From: Sternotherus odoratus
Taxonomy: Eukaryota > Chordata > Testudines > Kinosternidae
Assembly: GCA_032164245.1 (NCBI GenBank)
Contig: JAVMKO010000006.1
Coordinates: 3,239,001-3,303,000 of the forward strand
Direction of reading: 5' to 3'
DNA: 64,000 nt
Shown here: positions 34,605 to 46,008 of the stretch, piece after piece
How positions within the stretch are numbered: the stretch's first letter is position 1
How the letters are laid out: each line of letters begins with the position of its first letter
Notes under the pieces: generated by a model
What the model saw: only the letters and a program-made list of their open reading frames with translations
Database searches by the model: none
What the model was told of the DNA's origin: nothing
Program-made: the position numbers and the translations under genes

Positions 34605-34974
34605 TACTTGTGGCACCTTAGAGACTAACCAATGTATTTGGGTATAAGCTTTCGTGGGCTAAAACCCACGTATGTGTACAGACAGACATACACACAGAAC
34701 ATGAAAAGGTGGAGGTTGCCATACCAACTTTAAGTGGCTAATCAATTAAGGTGAGCTATTATCAGCAGGAGAAAAAACCTGTTTATCACTACAAAGGTTT
34801 TTTTCCCTCCTGCTGCTTAGCCACTTAAGTTTGTATGGCAACTTCCACCTTTTTATGTTCTCTGTATGTCTCTTCCTGCTGTATGTTCCACTCTATACAT
34901 CTGATGAAGTGGGTTTTAGCCCATGAAAGCTTCTGCCCAAATAAATGTGCTTAATCTCTAAGGTGCCACAAGTA
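34605..34974. mobile_element. Second head-to-head pair of Penelope tails
   Basis: The left arm (TACTTGTGGCACCTTAGAG, from 34605) is in minus orientation. The right arm ends CTAAGGTGCCACAAGTA at 34974 in plus orientation. Both extend inward through AAGCTT and GTGGG blocks. They continue into a shared segment (GGAGGTTGCCATACC on the left, GTATGGCAACTTCCACC on the right) around a centre near 34790. The right arm has CTGATGA (34901-34907) and GAAA (34925-34928). After it, CTCCGCGTTCTTTTTGCGG continues the tail up to the hAT element. Confidence 0.75.
34895..34945 (+). ncRNA. Hammerhead-ribozyme-like core in PLE tail
   Basis: CTGATGA at 34901-34907, a stem GTGGG/CCCAT, then GAAA at 34925-34928 and a short AGC-TTCT-GCC that could form a 3-bp stem III. 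Stem I pairing is poor, so cleavage would probably need a dimer or an unusual stem I. Motif seen; function inferred. Confidence 0.45.
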
Positions 34975-35020
34975 CTCCGCGTTCTTTTTGCGGATCAGTC
35001 TAATATGGCTAGTACCTGAC

Positions 35021-35371
35021 CAGGGCCGGCAACAGGGGGGTACAACGGGTACAGCTGTACCGGGCCCCGGACTTCAGGGGGGCCCCCTGAAGTCCGGGGT
35101 GGGTACGCTGCTGTACCCCCTTGTCGCCGGGGCTGTGAGCAAAGCGCGGCTCCGGGCAGCCGCTGCAGCGCTCACCAGCCCCCCTCCCCCGGCACCCAGC
35201 AGCCTCCCCCGCCTCCCTTTGCTTCTCCCGGCCGGCCACGCGGCCACAGCGCATGTGGGGGTTGGGGCCCGCGGGAGGTAGGAGACTGGTGGGGGGCCCC
35301 CCGCGGGCGGCGGGTGGGGGGGCCCGTACGATCTGCCGTACGGGGCCCCAAAATTCCTGTCGCCGGCCCTG
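35021..35371. mobile_element. 351-bp hAT-type MITE, very GC-rich
   Basis: Inverted ends CAGGGCCGGCAACAGG (35021-35036) and CCTGTCGCCGGCCCTG (35356-35371) match at 15 of 16 positions. The flanking 8-mers TACCTGAC and AACCTGAC differ at one base. An internal perfect hairpin, CCCCGGACTTCAGG and its complement, lies at about 35074-35099. There is no transposase. Confidence 0.85.
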
Positions 35372-35822
35372 AACCTGACACACAGTCGTGCCTCCTGTGA
35401 ATCTTGGATAATGGTGATCTCTTTTCCAGTTCTCCCTGCCAGTGAAGTGAGGGGCGACAGTTCTAAACTAGCTTGTGTTCTGCCCTGTGTATTCGTACAA
35501 GTGCCAAGTACTGGGACTTCCACACCCTTCTCTGCGATGGTTTATTTGTATTCATGTTGTCTAGAGGCCTTGTCCAGAAAGGGGACACATGGTGCTGGGC
35601 ATATAATACAGGTGGTCTCTGCCACAACAAACTTGCAATCTAAGGCCCTGATCCTGACAGATTTTTGCATACCGTGGGCCAGATTCTTGGCTTGGATAAA
35701 CTGGTGTCAGTGGAGCACAATGGATTTACTCCACCGGAGAATCTGACCCACTAGTAAACCTCAAAATCAGTTGGACCATTGAATCCAGAATTCTTTACAG
35801 AATTGGAACCGAAGGTCCTGAA
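35372..35822. other. Unassigned with one palindromic-repeat piece
   Basis: 35676-35752 (GGGCCAGATTCTTGG ... GAGAATCTGACCCAC) has self-complementary ends and looks like an old palindromic amniote repeat. The rest is unassigned. Confidence 0.4.
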
Positions 35823-36372
35823 TGTGATACGGCGGTATGTAAGGGTTTCCTAGGAGGTTGCACAGAAAGCAGCCAATAGGAGAGGGACTGTGAGGAACAA
35901 CCAATCAGAACCCAGCAAGCCCATATAAACAGAGCTGCAGGGCAGAGTAGGGTCAGTTTTCTGCTGGAACCCAGGGAGTAAGGACTGCTTCCTTGGAGTA
36001 CTGAGAAAACTAAGTGCCTTGGACAGAGCAGTGGCTGACAGCTGGGGCTGGACAGCTGAGCCCTGATAGACGGGTGAAGAGAAGGAGCTGGGGTCATGGG
36101 AAAGTGGAAATAGAGCAGTGTTGACTCAGTTTACAGAGGAGGGTCCCTGGGTTGGGTCCCAGAGTAGTGGGTGGGCCTTCTCACCCCAGCCCCACTTGCC
36201 ACTGAGGAAGTAGCTGAACTGTTGGACAAATATGCCCCCGTCATCACCACCCCGGAAGGGGGAAATGTAGATGAAGACCCAGCCAGAGGGCTCAGTCAAG
36301 AGAAGGATGCTTTGGTTGTGGGAGCTGAGAGAGGAGCTGTAGTCAGGAGCAGAGGCAGAGTGCTGGTGTGAA
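35823..36372 (+). repeat. LTR of the same type as at 23670
   Basis: It starts TGTGATACGG and has CCAATCAGAACCCAGCAAG and TATAAAC (35924-35930). AGAGCTGCAGGGCAGAG and GTCAGTTTTCTGCTGGAA parallel the LTR at 23670-24290. The right border is uncertain and no target duplication was confirmed. Confidence 0.6.
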
Positions 36373-36429
36373 AACCACAGATGTGGATGGTGGTCTCAAG
36401 CTAATATTTTTCTTAATATTTAAATCCCC

Positions 36430-37275
36430 CTTGCTGCAGATTAAGCCCATTACTACTTGTTCTACCTTCAGAGGACAAGGAGAACATTGATCTGTGACTC
36501 TTTACACACTTCAAATATGTTAGGGTTGTTATAATCCGCCCATTTTTTTAACCTTTCCTCATAGGTCAGGTCTTCTAAACCTTTCACCATTTTTTTTTCT
36601 CTCTGGATCCTCTCCAATTTCTCCACATCTTTCTTAAAATGTGGCACCCAGAACTGGACACAATACTCCAGCTGAGGCTTCACTCCTGCTGAGTAGAGCA
36701 GGACAGCGAATTCCTGTGTCTTGTATCTGATACTCTGGTTAATACACCCCACCCATTTTTTTTCCCCAGCTGCATCACAGTTGGCGCACGTGTAGTTTGT
36801 GATCAGCTAGAACTCCCAGATCCTTTTCAGCAGTACTACACCTAGCCAGTTATCCCCCAGCTTTAAGTGTAATGCTTTGACCTTGTCTTTATTGAATTTC
36901 ATCTTGTTGAAGAATTTGTATGAAATCCATTTATTACAGTCATTTTGAATTCTAATATTGCCCTCCAAGATGCTTATGATCTCTCCCAGCTTGGTGTCCT
37001 CCATAAACTTTAAGCATCCTCTCCATTCCATTATCCACTTTCTTAATGAAAATTGGCTAGAACTGGACTCGGGAATGACCCCTGCAGGACTCCACTGGAT
37101 ATGGTCTCTTGGTTTGACAGCGGGCCATTGATTACTCTGAGTGCAGCCTTTCAACCAGTTGTGCACCCACCTTATTTTAACTTAAATTAGACCCCATTTC
37201 CCTAGGTAACCTATGAGAATGTCACGTGAGGCTGTGTCAAAAGCCTTATTAAAATCAAGATACCATGTTTACTGT
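36430..37275 (-). mobile_element. CR1 LINE reverse-transcriptase fragment
   Basis: Minus-strand translation gives WYLDFNKAFDTASRDIL near 37265, then the HNWLKG segment and DTKLGEIISILEG near 36990. KPQLEYCVQFW, then [12 protein letters not shown] and LTYEERLKKW follow near 36560-36680. This is the order of CR1 RT motifs. The FADD box reads FMED and frames shift, so it is dead. Its 3' end is lost next to the LTR on its left. Confidence 0.85.
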
Positions 37276-37618
37276 CTACAGCATGACTCCCTGTGTACTT
37301 GTAGGTTTTAATATCTTTTTATTGCATTGTATTCCTGCTTGGTTTCACTATATTTGCTTTCTTGGTATTCAGCACCTGTCTATACACTTTTTTATTTTCT
37401 TCCCTTCTCTAAACCTCTTCTGGTGAGGGGGGAGAAGGAGGGAGATGGATAAATTTCAGCTGTTTAACGTAATCTCTTCTGTAAATTTTCCTCAGGCCAA
37501 AATTGTATCAAATCAAGACTTTATTTTTGTATGATTTGTTTTTAAATTAATCGAGCAATTCTCACCGGTGCAGCAATTTGGTTTGAAAAAGTGCAGTAAC
37601 TAAAACCGGTTAGTATGC

Positions 37619-37730
37619 AGTGTAGTTGTTGCTGTGTCCGTCCCAGGATATTAGAGAGACAAGGTGGGTGAGGTAATATCTTTACTGGACCAACGTCTGT
37701 GTCTCGTCTTGTCTCTCAGACAGGGTAGGG
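37619..37730 (-). mobile_element. Penelope-like tail, family B, truncated
   Basis: GTTGTTGCTGTGTCCGTCCC, AGAGAGACAAGGTGGGTGAGG and TAATATCTTTACTGGACC match the tail of the PLE at 20460-21713. It breaks off before the CTGAAGA box. Confidence 0.7.
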
Positions 37731-38299
37731 CAGGTTAGGCGGGATCCTCAAGTAGTGTTTTATGCTCACTTTAAGATTAATGGCTCTGCTTTAACTTTTA
37801 TCTGTCTAATCCCATACACGTCCTGTTTTCCCTTCCTGATAAGGATTCCATACAAACACCATTTTAATTACTTCTATAATTAGTCAGCAGCTAAATCTTT
37901 GATGAAATGCCTCTTGTGCTTGTTGATCCTTTGTTGCTTTTCTTCATGTAATACACAATTCTTTAGACTTAATGTTAATTAGACCCTTTTAATCACCTTC
38001 TCCCTTCCCCCATCCCATATCACTTGTTGCAACTCTTCTTGTGGGGTTACAGTACAGCTGTTCTCTCTGTCTCCTTGGTTTCAATGGAGACTCCATGGGA
38101 ATGTGGCAGGCAAGATGAGAGCTGGTTGAAACTAGATAAGTCAATTTCACTAGAAATTCTGACGTTTGGTTTAGTTCTCAATCCAAACAAGAACAAACAA
38201 CTTTGAAATATCCCATGAAACTCCTACTCTTGGAAAAAATGTTAAATCAATTTTATTTTTGAAAAGAGACTTTTTTTGTTTCAATTTTTATATTTCGAA
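37731..38299. other. No recognised feature
   Basis: AT-rich sequence without a recognised repeat or exon. Confidence 0.45.
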
Positions 38300-39115
38300 A
38301 CCCCTCCTCCCTACACCGTTGTCTCATCCGCGCATTGAGACCCTGCAGTTCTGGGGCCCTGCACATGGAACTGTAAGCTTTTCAGAGAACCCTACTATGG
38401 AAGTCCTGGACTTCAGTGTCTTACCTAGCAGCCTAAATTTGGCCTCCAAGACCTCTCCGACCTCTCCCCCCTATGGCATCGGTACCTACATGTACCACAA
38501 CAACCAGATCCTCCCCAGCACTACACATAATCTATCTAGATGTCCCTAGAGAGCCACAACCTTCACACCACACATGCAGTTCTCCCAGTCATCACGTACC
38601 CAACTCTCTGATTCTAATGATCAAATTGCCCATTACGAATACCTGTCTCTCTTCCTAATAAGTGGTTTTCTCTCCCCTGTAGTGATAACCTTAGTGCGAA
38701 AGGACAACACAACATCTGGAAGGAGGGTCCCAAATATGGGATCGTTTCCCTCTGCTCCAGTTGGATGTTCTCCTTCCCTAAGACTTTCATCCTTCTCAAC
38801 AGCACAGAGACTGTCAGACTGGGGGTGGGACCGTTCTACTGTGTCTGACTCATTTACGTACCTCTCTGTCTCCCTCAGCTCCTCCAGCTCCACCACCCTG
38901 CTCTCCAAAGCCCGTACATGGTCTCTGAGGGTCAGGAGCTCCTTGCACCGAATGCACACACATGCAACCTGCCAATAGGGCAGGTAGTCAAACCTGCTGC
39001 ATTGAGTGCAATAAACTGGGTAGTCCCCACTCTGTTGCTGGACTTCGGCCTGTATTGTCTTTTCAATCCTGAAGCGTGTTCCTTTGTTTTTATCAGAGGG
39101 TGTTTCTGGCAATAA
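38300..39115 (-). mobile_element. CR1 LINE ORF1 remnant (zinc-binding, coiled coil, SGNH esterase)
   Basis: A minus-strand frame (39112-38633) has paired cysteines (YCTQC ... CVCIRC) and then a heptad-rich helix (LLTLRDHVRALESRVVELEE). It continues, with frame breaks, to VVVVHVGTDAIGG and LKSRTSIVGFSEKL near 38500-38390. CR1 ORF1 proteins combine a zinc-binding N-terminus, a coiled coil and an SGNH-type esterase with a GTNDIG-like block. Here that block reads GTDAIG. ORF1 is rarely kept because CR1 copies are usually 5'-truncated, so this copy was long. Frameshifts show it is inactive. Confidence 0.75.
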
Positions 39116-39463
39116 GTTTTAAAGACGTTTAAGGAATTTTAAGTGTATTTAGCCACCCTCCCCCCCCCCGCCCTCACAACTCCCTTTGAAATCTCCCCAG
39201 AAAGCTGTTCCTGTTCCCCAGCTCAACTGGTCACTTGGGGACCAGTTTTTTAAAGCTCTGCCCTGCCTGAGTAGCTTCACTCCCTGGTTAAGGGTTGATG
39301 GATGCTAAAGAGCTTAGGGATCAAAGTCTCTTTAAGACGCACTCAGCCTTGCCTAGCAGGCTGCTAGGCTCAGCACACACTGTCAACAAAGGTCCTCCAA
39401 ACACAGACCACATGGTATATTTCAGTCCAGCAGCAAGCACACCACAAAGAACACAAAAAAGGC
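39116..39463. other. Possible CR1 5' leader, not firmly assigned
   Basis: Directly upstream of the ORF1 remnant in its transcription direction. It contains a C run and CTTGCCTAGCAGGCTGCTAGG, a small palindrome. It could be the CR1 5' UTR. Confidence 0.35.
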
Positions 39464-39735
39464 CAGACTGGGTCAGACCAATGGTCCATCTAGCCCAGTA
39501 TCCTGTCTTCGGCCAGTGGCCAACGCCAGGTGCCCCAGAGGGAGTGAACAGAACAGGTAATCATCAAGTGATCCATTCCCTGTCACCCATTCCCAGCTTC
39601 TGGCAAACAGAAGCTAGGGACACCATCTCTGCCCATCCTGGCTAATAGACACTGATGGACCGATCTTCCATGACTCTATCTAGCTCCCCTATTTTTGAAT
39701 CCTGTTAGTGTCTTTGCCTTCACACAATCCTCTGG
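39464..39735 (-). mobile_element. CR1 LINE 3' end, minus strand
   Basis: GGCCAGACTGGGTCAGACC, TCTAGCCCAGTATCCTGTC and GGTGCCCCAGAGGGAGTG are the reverse complement of the well-known CR1 3' terminus. Related copies are at 47487 and 60833. Confidence 0.85.
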
Positions 39736-39744
39736 CAAGCTCCT

Positions 39745-40552
39745 TACTCAAGCACTTGAGCAAATGCCTGCAATTCAGGAAGCTGGACAGCATGATGAGC
39801 CCGGGAAGGGGGAAATGGTCCAGGAAAATGCCATGCAAGTGTCCAACAAACTGACCGAATGGCTAGGCAGCAGTTCTGCAGAAAAGGACCTAGGGGTTAC
39901 AGTGGATGAGAAGCTGGATATGAGTCAACAGTGTGTCCTTGTTGCCAAGAAGGCTAATGGCATTTTGTGCTGTATAAGTAGGGGCATTGCCAGCAGATCG
40001 AGGGACGTGATTGTTCCCCTCTATTCGACATTGGTGAGGACTCATCTGTGTACTGTGTCCAATTTTGGGGCCCACACTACAAGAAGGATGTGGAAAAATT
40101 GGAAAGAGTCCAGCAGAGGGCAACAAAAATGATTAGGGGTCTGGAGCACATGACTTATGAGGAGAGGCTGAGAGAACTGGGATTGTTTAGTCTACAGAAG
40201 AGAAGACTGAGGGGAGATTTGATAGCTGCTTTCAAGGGGATTCTAAAGAGGATGGATCTAGACTGTTCTCAGTGGTGGCAGATGACCGAACAAGGAGTAA
40301 TGGTCTCAAGTTGCAGGGGGGGAGGTTTAGGTTGGATATTAGGAAAAACTTTTTCACTAGGAAGGTGGTGAAGCATTGGAATGGGTTCCCTAGGGAGGTG
40401 GTAGAATCACCTTCCTTAGAGGTTTTTAAGGTCAGGCTTGACAAAGCCCTGGCTGGAATGATTTAGTTGGGGTTGGTCCTGCTTTGAGCGGGAGGTTGGA
40501 CTAGATGACCTCCAGAGGTCCCTTACAACCCTAATATTCTATGACTCTCAGG
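39745..40552 (+). mobile_element. CR1 LINE 3' portion including RT C-terminus
   Basis: The plus strand encodes [20 protein letters not shown] and [17 protein letters not shown]. After a frameshift come [20 protein letters not shown] and [19 protein letters not shown]. Next is the CR1 3' UTR (TTTTTCACTAGGAAGGTGG, GGTTGGACTAGATGACCTCC), ending TAATATTCTATGACTCT. It stands head-to-head with the CR1 piece on its left, but the two derive from overlapping CR1 parts, so they are separate insertions. Confidence 0.9.
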
Positions 40553-40964
40553 AAGGGTCCCTAGGGGAATATATGCCAGACACTGAGCAAAGTCAGTGCA
40601 TGTTCTGGAGCAAAAACTTGCAGTGATTGTCCTCGCAGTGACATCAGTAACAAGTGTTCTCTCTTCACAACTCAGGGAACAATGAATGTTCTCGTCTTTT
40701 TGTGCATATGCAAATGATCAGCTAGCTGCAAATGAGAAGCCTTGGGCATAACTCATAAGAATCAATCTGAAGCACCAACTCTGGGTGTTTAAGGGCTGGA
40801 GCACCCATGGGAAAACATCCTTTTATAAGTGCAAAGCCCAGATCTCACTGCATATTACAGTATTGGCCTCACTAGTGTTCTACAGAGAAACAAAATCACC
40901 TCCCTACTCTAACTTGCTGCTCCCCACTTTATAAATCCAAATACGAGGTTTAAACGATGGTCCT
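40553..40964. other. Mostly unassigned
   Basis: GAAGCACCAACTCTGGGTG near 40772 is a partial match to the GGCACCAACT element at 9643. The rest is unassigned. Confidence 0.4.
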
Positions 40965-41165
40965 GTGACTAGGACATTAGCCTAGGTCAAGGTTTAGCAG
41001 ACTTCAATTCAATTACCTGCTCCAACAAAAACTTGCTGCATTGCCTTGGGCAAGTCCCTTAGTCTCTTTGTGCCTCAGTTTCCCACATGTATAAATGGAC
41101 ACACGAGCACTGTGCTATTGTGAGGATAAATACTTTAAAGGTAGCAAGGTGCTCACAGACTGATA
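40965..41165 (+). repeat. MIR SINE
   Basis: A weak tRNA-like head is followed by the core CTTGGGCAAGTCCCTTAGTC, TTTGTGCCTCAGTTTCCC and TATAAATGGACACA, in the order found in MIR. Old tRNA-derived SINE, inactive. Confidence 0.75.
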
Positions 41166-43566
41166 GACCTAAAACAGATTGGATCACGTTAGCCCTTTTA
41201 GCCACAGCATGTTGAGTTGCTTATCCACTCTGACCCCTAAATCCTTTCCAGTCCCTGCTTTCCAGGGGACTGTCTCAACATGGTCTCATTAAAGTGTGTT
41301 CCAACGCTCTGTACCTAAAATCCTCACACCACTGGTGCATTTAGTAGTTGGTCTCTATCTTTGTTCTTTCTCTTGTGCTTGGCACTGGAAGGATCTCTGA
41401 GAACCTGTGTTGCTTCTGTTTCCAGGCACCTGCAAGGGTTTGAGATCATCTCAAACCACCTTTCCCTTTGTAGTGTTACGACGGAGCTGTACTATGGCCA
41501 GATCAGACCCTGCTGATGGCCGCTGGAGTCTTTCCATTGAGTTCCATGGGCTCCAGACCAGGCCCAAGTTGCATCTAGTTGAGAGGCGAGACTATGGGTC
41601 TTCACTAGCCTTTCTGGGGAACTCGTGATGTTCAGGAAGGTTCTAATTTCAGATTGGAGGCAGGGGGCGGATCCTCAGCTGATGTCAATTGGTGGAGCTT
41701 AGTTGACTTCAAGGGAAGGATGCCGATTTACAGAGCCGAGGCTCTAGCTCAATGTATCTATCTCAACTGCATCATGATAAATTACAGACAATTCAATCCC
41801 CATGAGCCTGCCCACAATTGGCTAATTTTGCCACAGATGCTTATTGTCACAATGCTTGGCAGCCTATTGACTTTGTGTTGAGTTCATCACCTCCTCCTTA
41901 ATGGTTTCTTTTAGCTTCCCCAAGAGCTAACCGCTATATCTGTCCAAGAGGCTTGGCAGATGTATGATATGACTGGCATTAGGCAAGGTGCCAGACTTGC
42001 ATTTCTGATTGCATCACTGGGTCTGCCGAATTTATACTTTTTTCACACCTCTGGTGTCTCTGTTCACCCTGCTTTGGGTTCTGACCCAACGTGTGAGGCT
42101 ATTGAAGGGAGAGGCTCTCAATCAGCTGTGTTTCATCTCATTTCCTTGGAGTTTCATGTAACTCCATATTCAAAATCATAACTTAAAATAAATGATTAAA
42201 ATGATTTGAAGGGTATTAAGTCTTATTCTGGTAAGGCAGAAAAATCTGTGGAAACTCATTGAGGTGTAGGCTCAGTCTAACTCAATATGCATCTTTCCTT
42301 GGAATAAAAACTACAGCCTTTTTATTCCTCACTGTACATGGTTCATTTTATCCAATCAATTGGGCTGAATTCTTTGATTGGGAATTACGTATTTGAGTGT
42401 AAAGGGGGTAGAAGTCTGATTTTAACAGCAGTTTTAAATCCACTTTGTGCTCACTTTCCCTGGTGTCAGTGATTGCACAAGGTGCGGTGCAGAGGAGAAT
42501 CAGGCCCTTTGGTGTTCACAGTAATACTGTGCGCAAACAGCATTTTGTGGTGCATTATGGTGGGATGCCATATGGAAATTCTGGAACAACTCTCCACTTA
42601 AATTGGATGCTTTACAGTAATGTGGCCACAGTGACCCCAGCACTCTGAGTTAGAAGCTTCTGAACACAGGTGCTTAATATAGAACATTACCCCTCACAGC
42701 ACTAAGAGCTATCCTACAACCAACATTTCCCTGCTGAACAAAGACAGGTCTGGAGGTTTTCCGACTTCTGTGCAGCATACTGCACTTGGCGCTTTCTGCA
42801 GCACACGTTCTATGTGAGGCTAGATCCTGAGCCCATATGGAGTAGTATTTAAAGCCAATGAAATAACACGTGAAGCACCCTCTTGCTATTCTCCATACAC
42901 GGTGTTTTATACGCACCCTGGATTAATGTTAGTGCTTTGTGGCCCTGCCAATTCCTACCATCATGTCATCAGTTTGAGTGTCTGCACCCTGCAGAATTTC
43001 AAAACCGCCCGGATAGGGTGGGAAATGTACCAAGAGAGATGCGGAGGTGGACTCCATAGAGAGCTGGATGTGACTGACACATGCTTGATCCATTCAGCTT
43101 CCGAATTCAGACCTATTTGATTAATTGGCATCTGGGACAGGAGAAGCTCTTCAGCAGCAGTTGTAATAAAATCTGTTTGTTCTTTAGTGTGGTCTCCTGC
43201 CACAAGAGTCAGTTAATTATCAGACAGGCCACCAGGGAGCATCTTTTATTCTTGATCTACTAGTGTTTGTGCAATTGCATAACTCCCCTTGTTGTATAGC
43301 TCCTGGCAGCTGTGTTAGACAAAAGGCAAATAAGGCGCATGGGTAAGCATGGCTATCAGCCTGGATGTGCAAATGAAAATAGATTGCAGCTCTCACCAAC
43401 ACTTTACGTTTTCAGAGGGATGTGGCTGTGTTCATCCTGGGTGTCCTGAAGAAGAGCTCAAAAGCTTGTCTCCAACAGAAGTTAATCCAAAAAATTTCCT
43501 CCTCCACCTGGTTAGTGACAAAGTATTGGTGAGCATGTGATCGTCTGCTCACAACTAGCCATGTTC
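41166..43566. other. No recognised feature (2.4 kb)
   Basis: No repeat family, exon or RNA gene was recognised. It is the longest stretch free of evident young insertions between 36 and 47 kb. Confidence 0.4.
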
Positions 43567-43838
43567 CAGAATCCCAGAAGATTAGCATTGGGAGGCACCT
43601 CGGGAGGTATCTAGTCCAACCTCCTGCTCAAAGCAGGACCAATCCCCAACTAAATCATCCCAGCCAGGGCTTCGTCAAGCCTGACCTTAAAAACCTCTAA
43701 GGAAGGAGATTCCACCACTTCCCTAGGGAACCCATTCCAGTGCTTCACCACCCTCCTAGTGAAAGTGTTTCCTAATATCCAACTTAGACCGCCCCCACTG
43801 CAACTTGAGACCATTACTCCGTGTTCTGTCAATGCTAA
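43567..43838 (-). mobile_element. CR1 LINE 3' UTR, minus strand
   Basis: GTCCAACCTCCTGCTCAAAG, CCAGCCAGGGCTTCGTCAAG and GAGATTCCACCACTTCCC are the reverse complement of the CR1 3' UTR seen at 40290-40540. Only the untranslated end is present. Confidence 0.88.
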
Positions 43839-45769
43839 TGGAATGCAACTACTTTCAGTAAGAGAATGCACATGGCAGCCAGAGGTAGTGGACAGATTTT
43901 ACAACTTCATGCCAAGTTTGTTTTAATGTTCATGGAGCTGAAATACCAAGACCTCACAAAATGAACATACAAAACCAAGTGACAGATTTGAATGCAAATG
44001 GCCTGTGGGCTATATCCATGGAAGAGTTATAGACCATGACTGTCAGTATTTATGTACCTGGATTTCTTAATTACCTGGGTGTGCAGATGTGCCACAGTAT
44101 TCAGAAAATTAAGCTGATCTAGTTTGAGCAAAACATCTAATCTGTTTATTATGCCATCTGTGAGTATTTAATGTACAAAATCCCCATCAGTGTAGTTGGT
44201 ATTTAAAAGCATTCCGTACAGAGAAACAGCTCAGGGATACAAAACTGTGTATGTTTTGCATGTGTATGATGTAAGTGCATGCAGTATATATTAAAATACT
44301 GTCAGGCACAATTTATTTGCCTGAAACAGGGTCAAATGGCCCCTAAATTCTCCCTGGATGATAAATAGCTTTCAGTATAAAAAACCAGCTGACCTACTAG
44401 CCGTCAGAGTTGAGATGAGGGATTTTAATGGATTTATTGAATGTTCCATGCTTTGAAAGCCCAGACTATATTATGGTGATTGGGAGGTCTCGTGTCTGTT
44501 GCTTTTGCTCTAAGTCTTGGTATATCAAAGAGCAGTTCCTTTCTCAGCTAGCTCATCAGCGGGGATTTTGAAACATTATCACTCCCTTATTGGCACGGAG
44601 AACTGTGGCAAAAACAGGCAGATGTGCGACTCAAAGGTTTCTGTTTATTCATCATGTCTGAGAGGCCGGAAAACCTACCGACAGCCAGCAATGAAAATTC
44701 CTGGTGACCCACACGTCTCGGTAACAACCGGAGTTAATTTTGTACTTGGATGAGAATAATGCCTGCCTGCAATCTTAACAGCAAACACTGGCACTTTTTG
44801 TATTCAAGAGAGAAGGGTGGCTTATACTGAAGTCCAACAGGTTTCTGTTTGTGTTGTAAGACGTGGAGGATAACCCCCTGTGGAACCTTTGGCACATCTT
44901 GAAGCTTTGGCTCTGGTCAAGTGTGGTTGGGACTAATCAAGGTAGAAGATCTGAGGCTGATCACCTGACCACTGACCTAATAATATTGGCCCTCTGCCAA
45001 GCGGGGCCTTGAAGATCACTTTTCTGTCAAAGGAGACATCCCCACAAGGGGTCTGGTATATTCTTAGTACTGTTTGTTTGCTTTGCACTTACACCAGTCC
45101 AGGAGCAGTAGTGGTCACAAACAGCAGGGAGGTAATCACTTCTTTCAGAACTCTCAGCCCAAACCCAATGGTGAGCTCTCAGGGAGCAACCGTGCCCTAA
45201 GAATTGTCTGTAATTTAGACAAGGCTTCTAATTAGAGCCTTCTACCTTAGAAATGTCAAACTTCCTTGCGTTTTGGCCCAGCTTTCCCCAAAATACATGG
45301 AAAAATCCAACAACATAGTGTATTTCTTCCAACACTAAAAACTTACTCACTCACATGCTAGTGACCCTTGTCAACAATAAAGTCTGTATTAACAGTAGTA
45401 CTAAGGCAGCATCCAGACACCTCAACTGGGGTCAGGCCGCATTGTGCTTCATGCTGTACAACCCTATAAGAAGACATGGTGTCTTCCCCAAAGAGCTTAG
45501 AAGTTCCAAATAAAAGCAGACTGGAGGAAACATTCTGTCACTCACTTTTTCTCCCAAAAAGGAATTAACCCATTGCCTTTCCAGAATATTTGGAAATCCC
45601 GACATCCTTCAATAGGACTCACAACAGGAATGCAGGCAGGGCCAAGAGACTGATTCTGGCCCACCAGGGAGATTAAAGAGAACCTACGTTAGTCATAAGA
45701 GAAACGTGTATACAAAATGTAATGGGGAAAAAAGTGTTCACATGGCTGTTAAAGAGCTGGGGATTGTAG
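43839..45769. other. No recognised feature (1.9 kb)
   Basis: Ordinary to AT-rich sequence. Around 45440-45500, ATGCTGTACAACCC and CCCCAAAGAGCTTAG resemble the repeat at 28405 and 31141. Nothing else is recognised. Confidence 0.4.
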
Positions 45770-45935
45770 AGATGTCTAGTGGGTAGGTCAATGAACTGGG
45801 AGCTAGGACGCCTGGGTTCTCTTTCCAGCTCTACCACTGACTTGCTCTGTGTCCTTGCACACCCCATCTATCTCCCTATGCCTTTGCTTCCTCTCCCAGC
45901 CTTTCTGTTTAGACTGTAAGTTCTTTGGGGGCAGA

Positions 45936-45937
<2 letters not shown>
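45770..45937 (+). repeat. MIR SINE preceding a CT microsatellite
   Basis: GGAGCTAGGACGCCTGGGTT, CAGCTCTACCACTGACTTGC and GTCCTTGCACACCCCATC follow MIR core order. GACTGTAAGTTCTTTGGGG and GCAGAGACTCT mark its 3' part, from which the microsatellite extends. Confidence 0.6.

Positions 45938-46006
<69 letters not shown>
45938..46006. repeat. (CT)34 microsatellite
   Basis: An uninterrupted 69-base CT run. Its purity suggests recent expansion and likely length polymorphism. It is polypurine/polypyrimidine and could form H-DNA. Confidence 0.97.

Positions 46007-46008
<2 letters not shown>

Noticed and set aside
35009..35523. Frames of 124-149 residues
   Set aside because: They come from the GC-rich hAT interior.
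39464..40552. CR1 5' inversion by twin priming
   Set aside because: The two head-to-head CR1 pieces are both from CR1 3' regions of different subfamilies, so two insertions explain them better.
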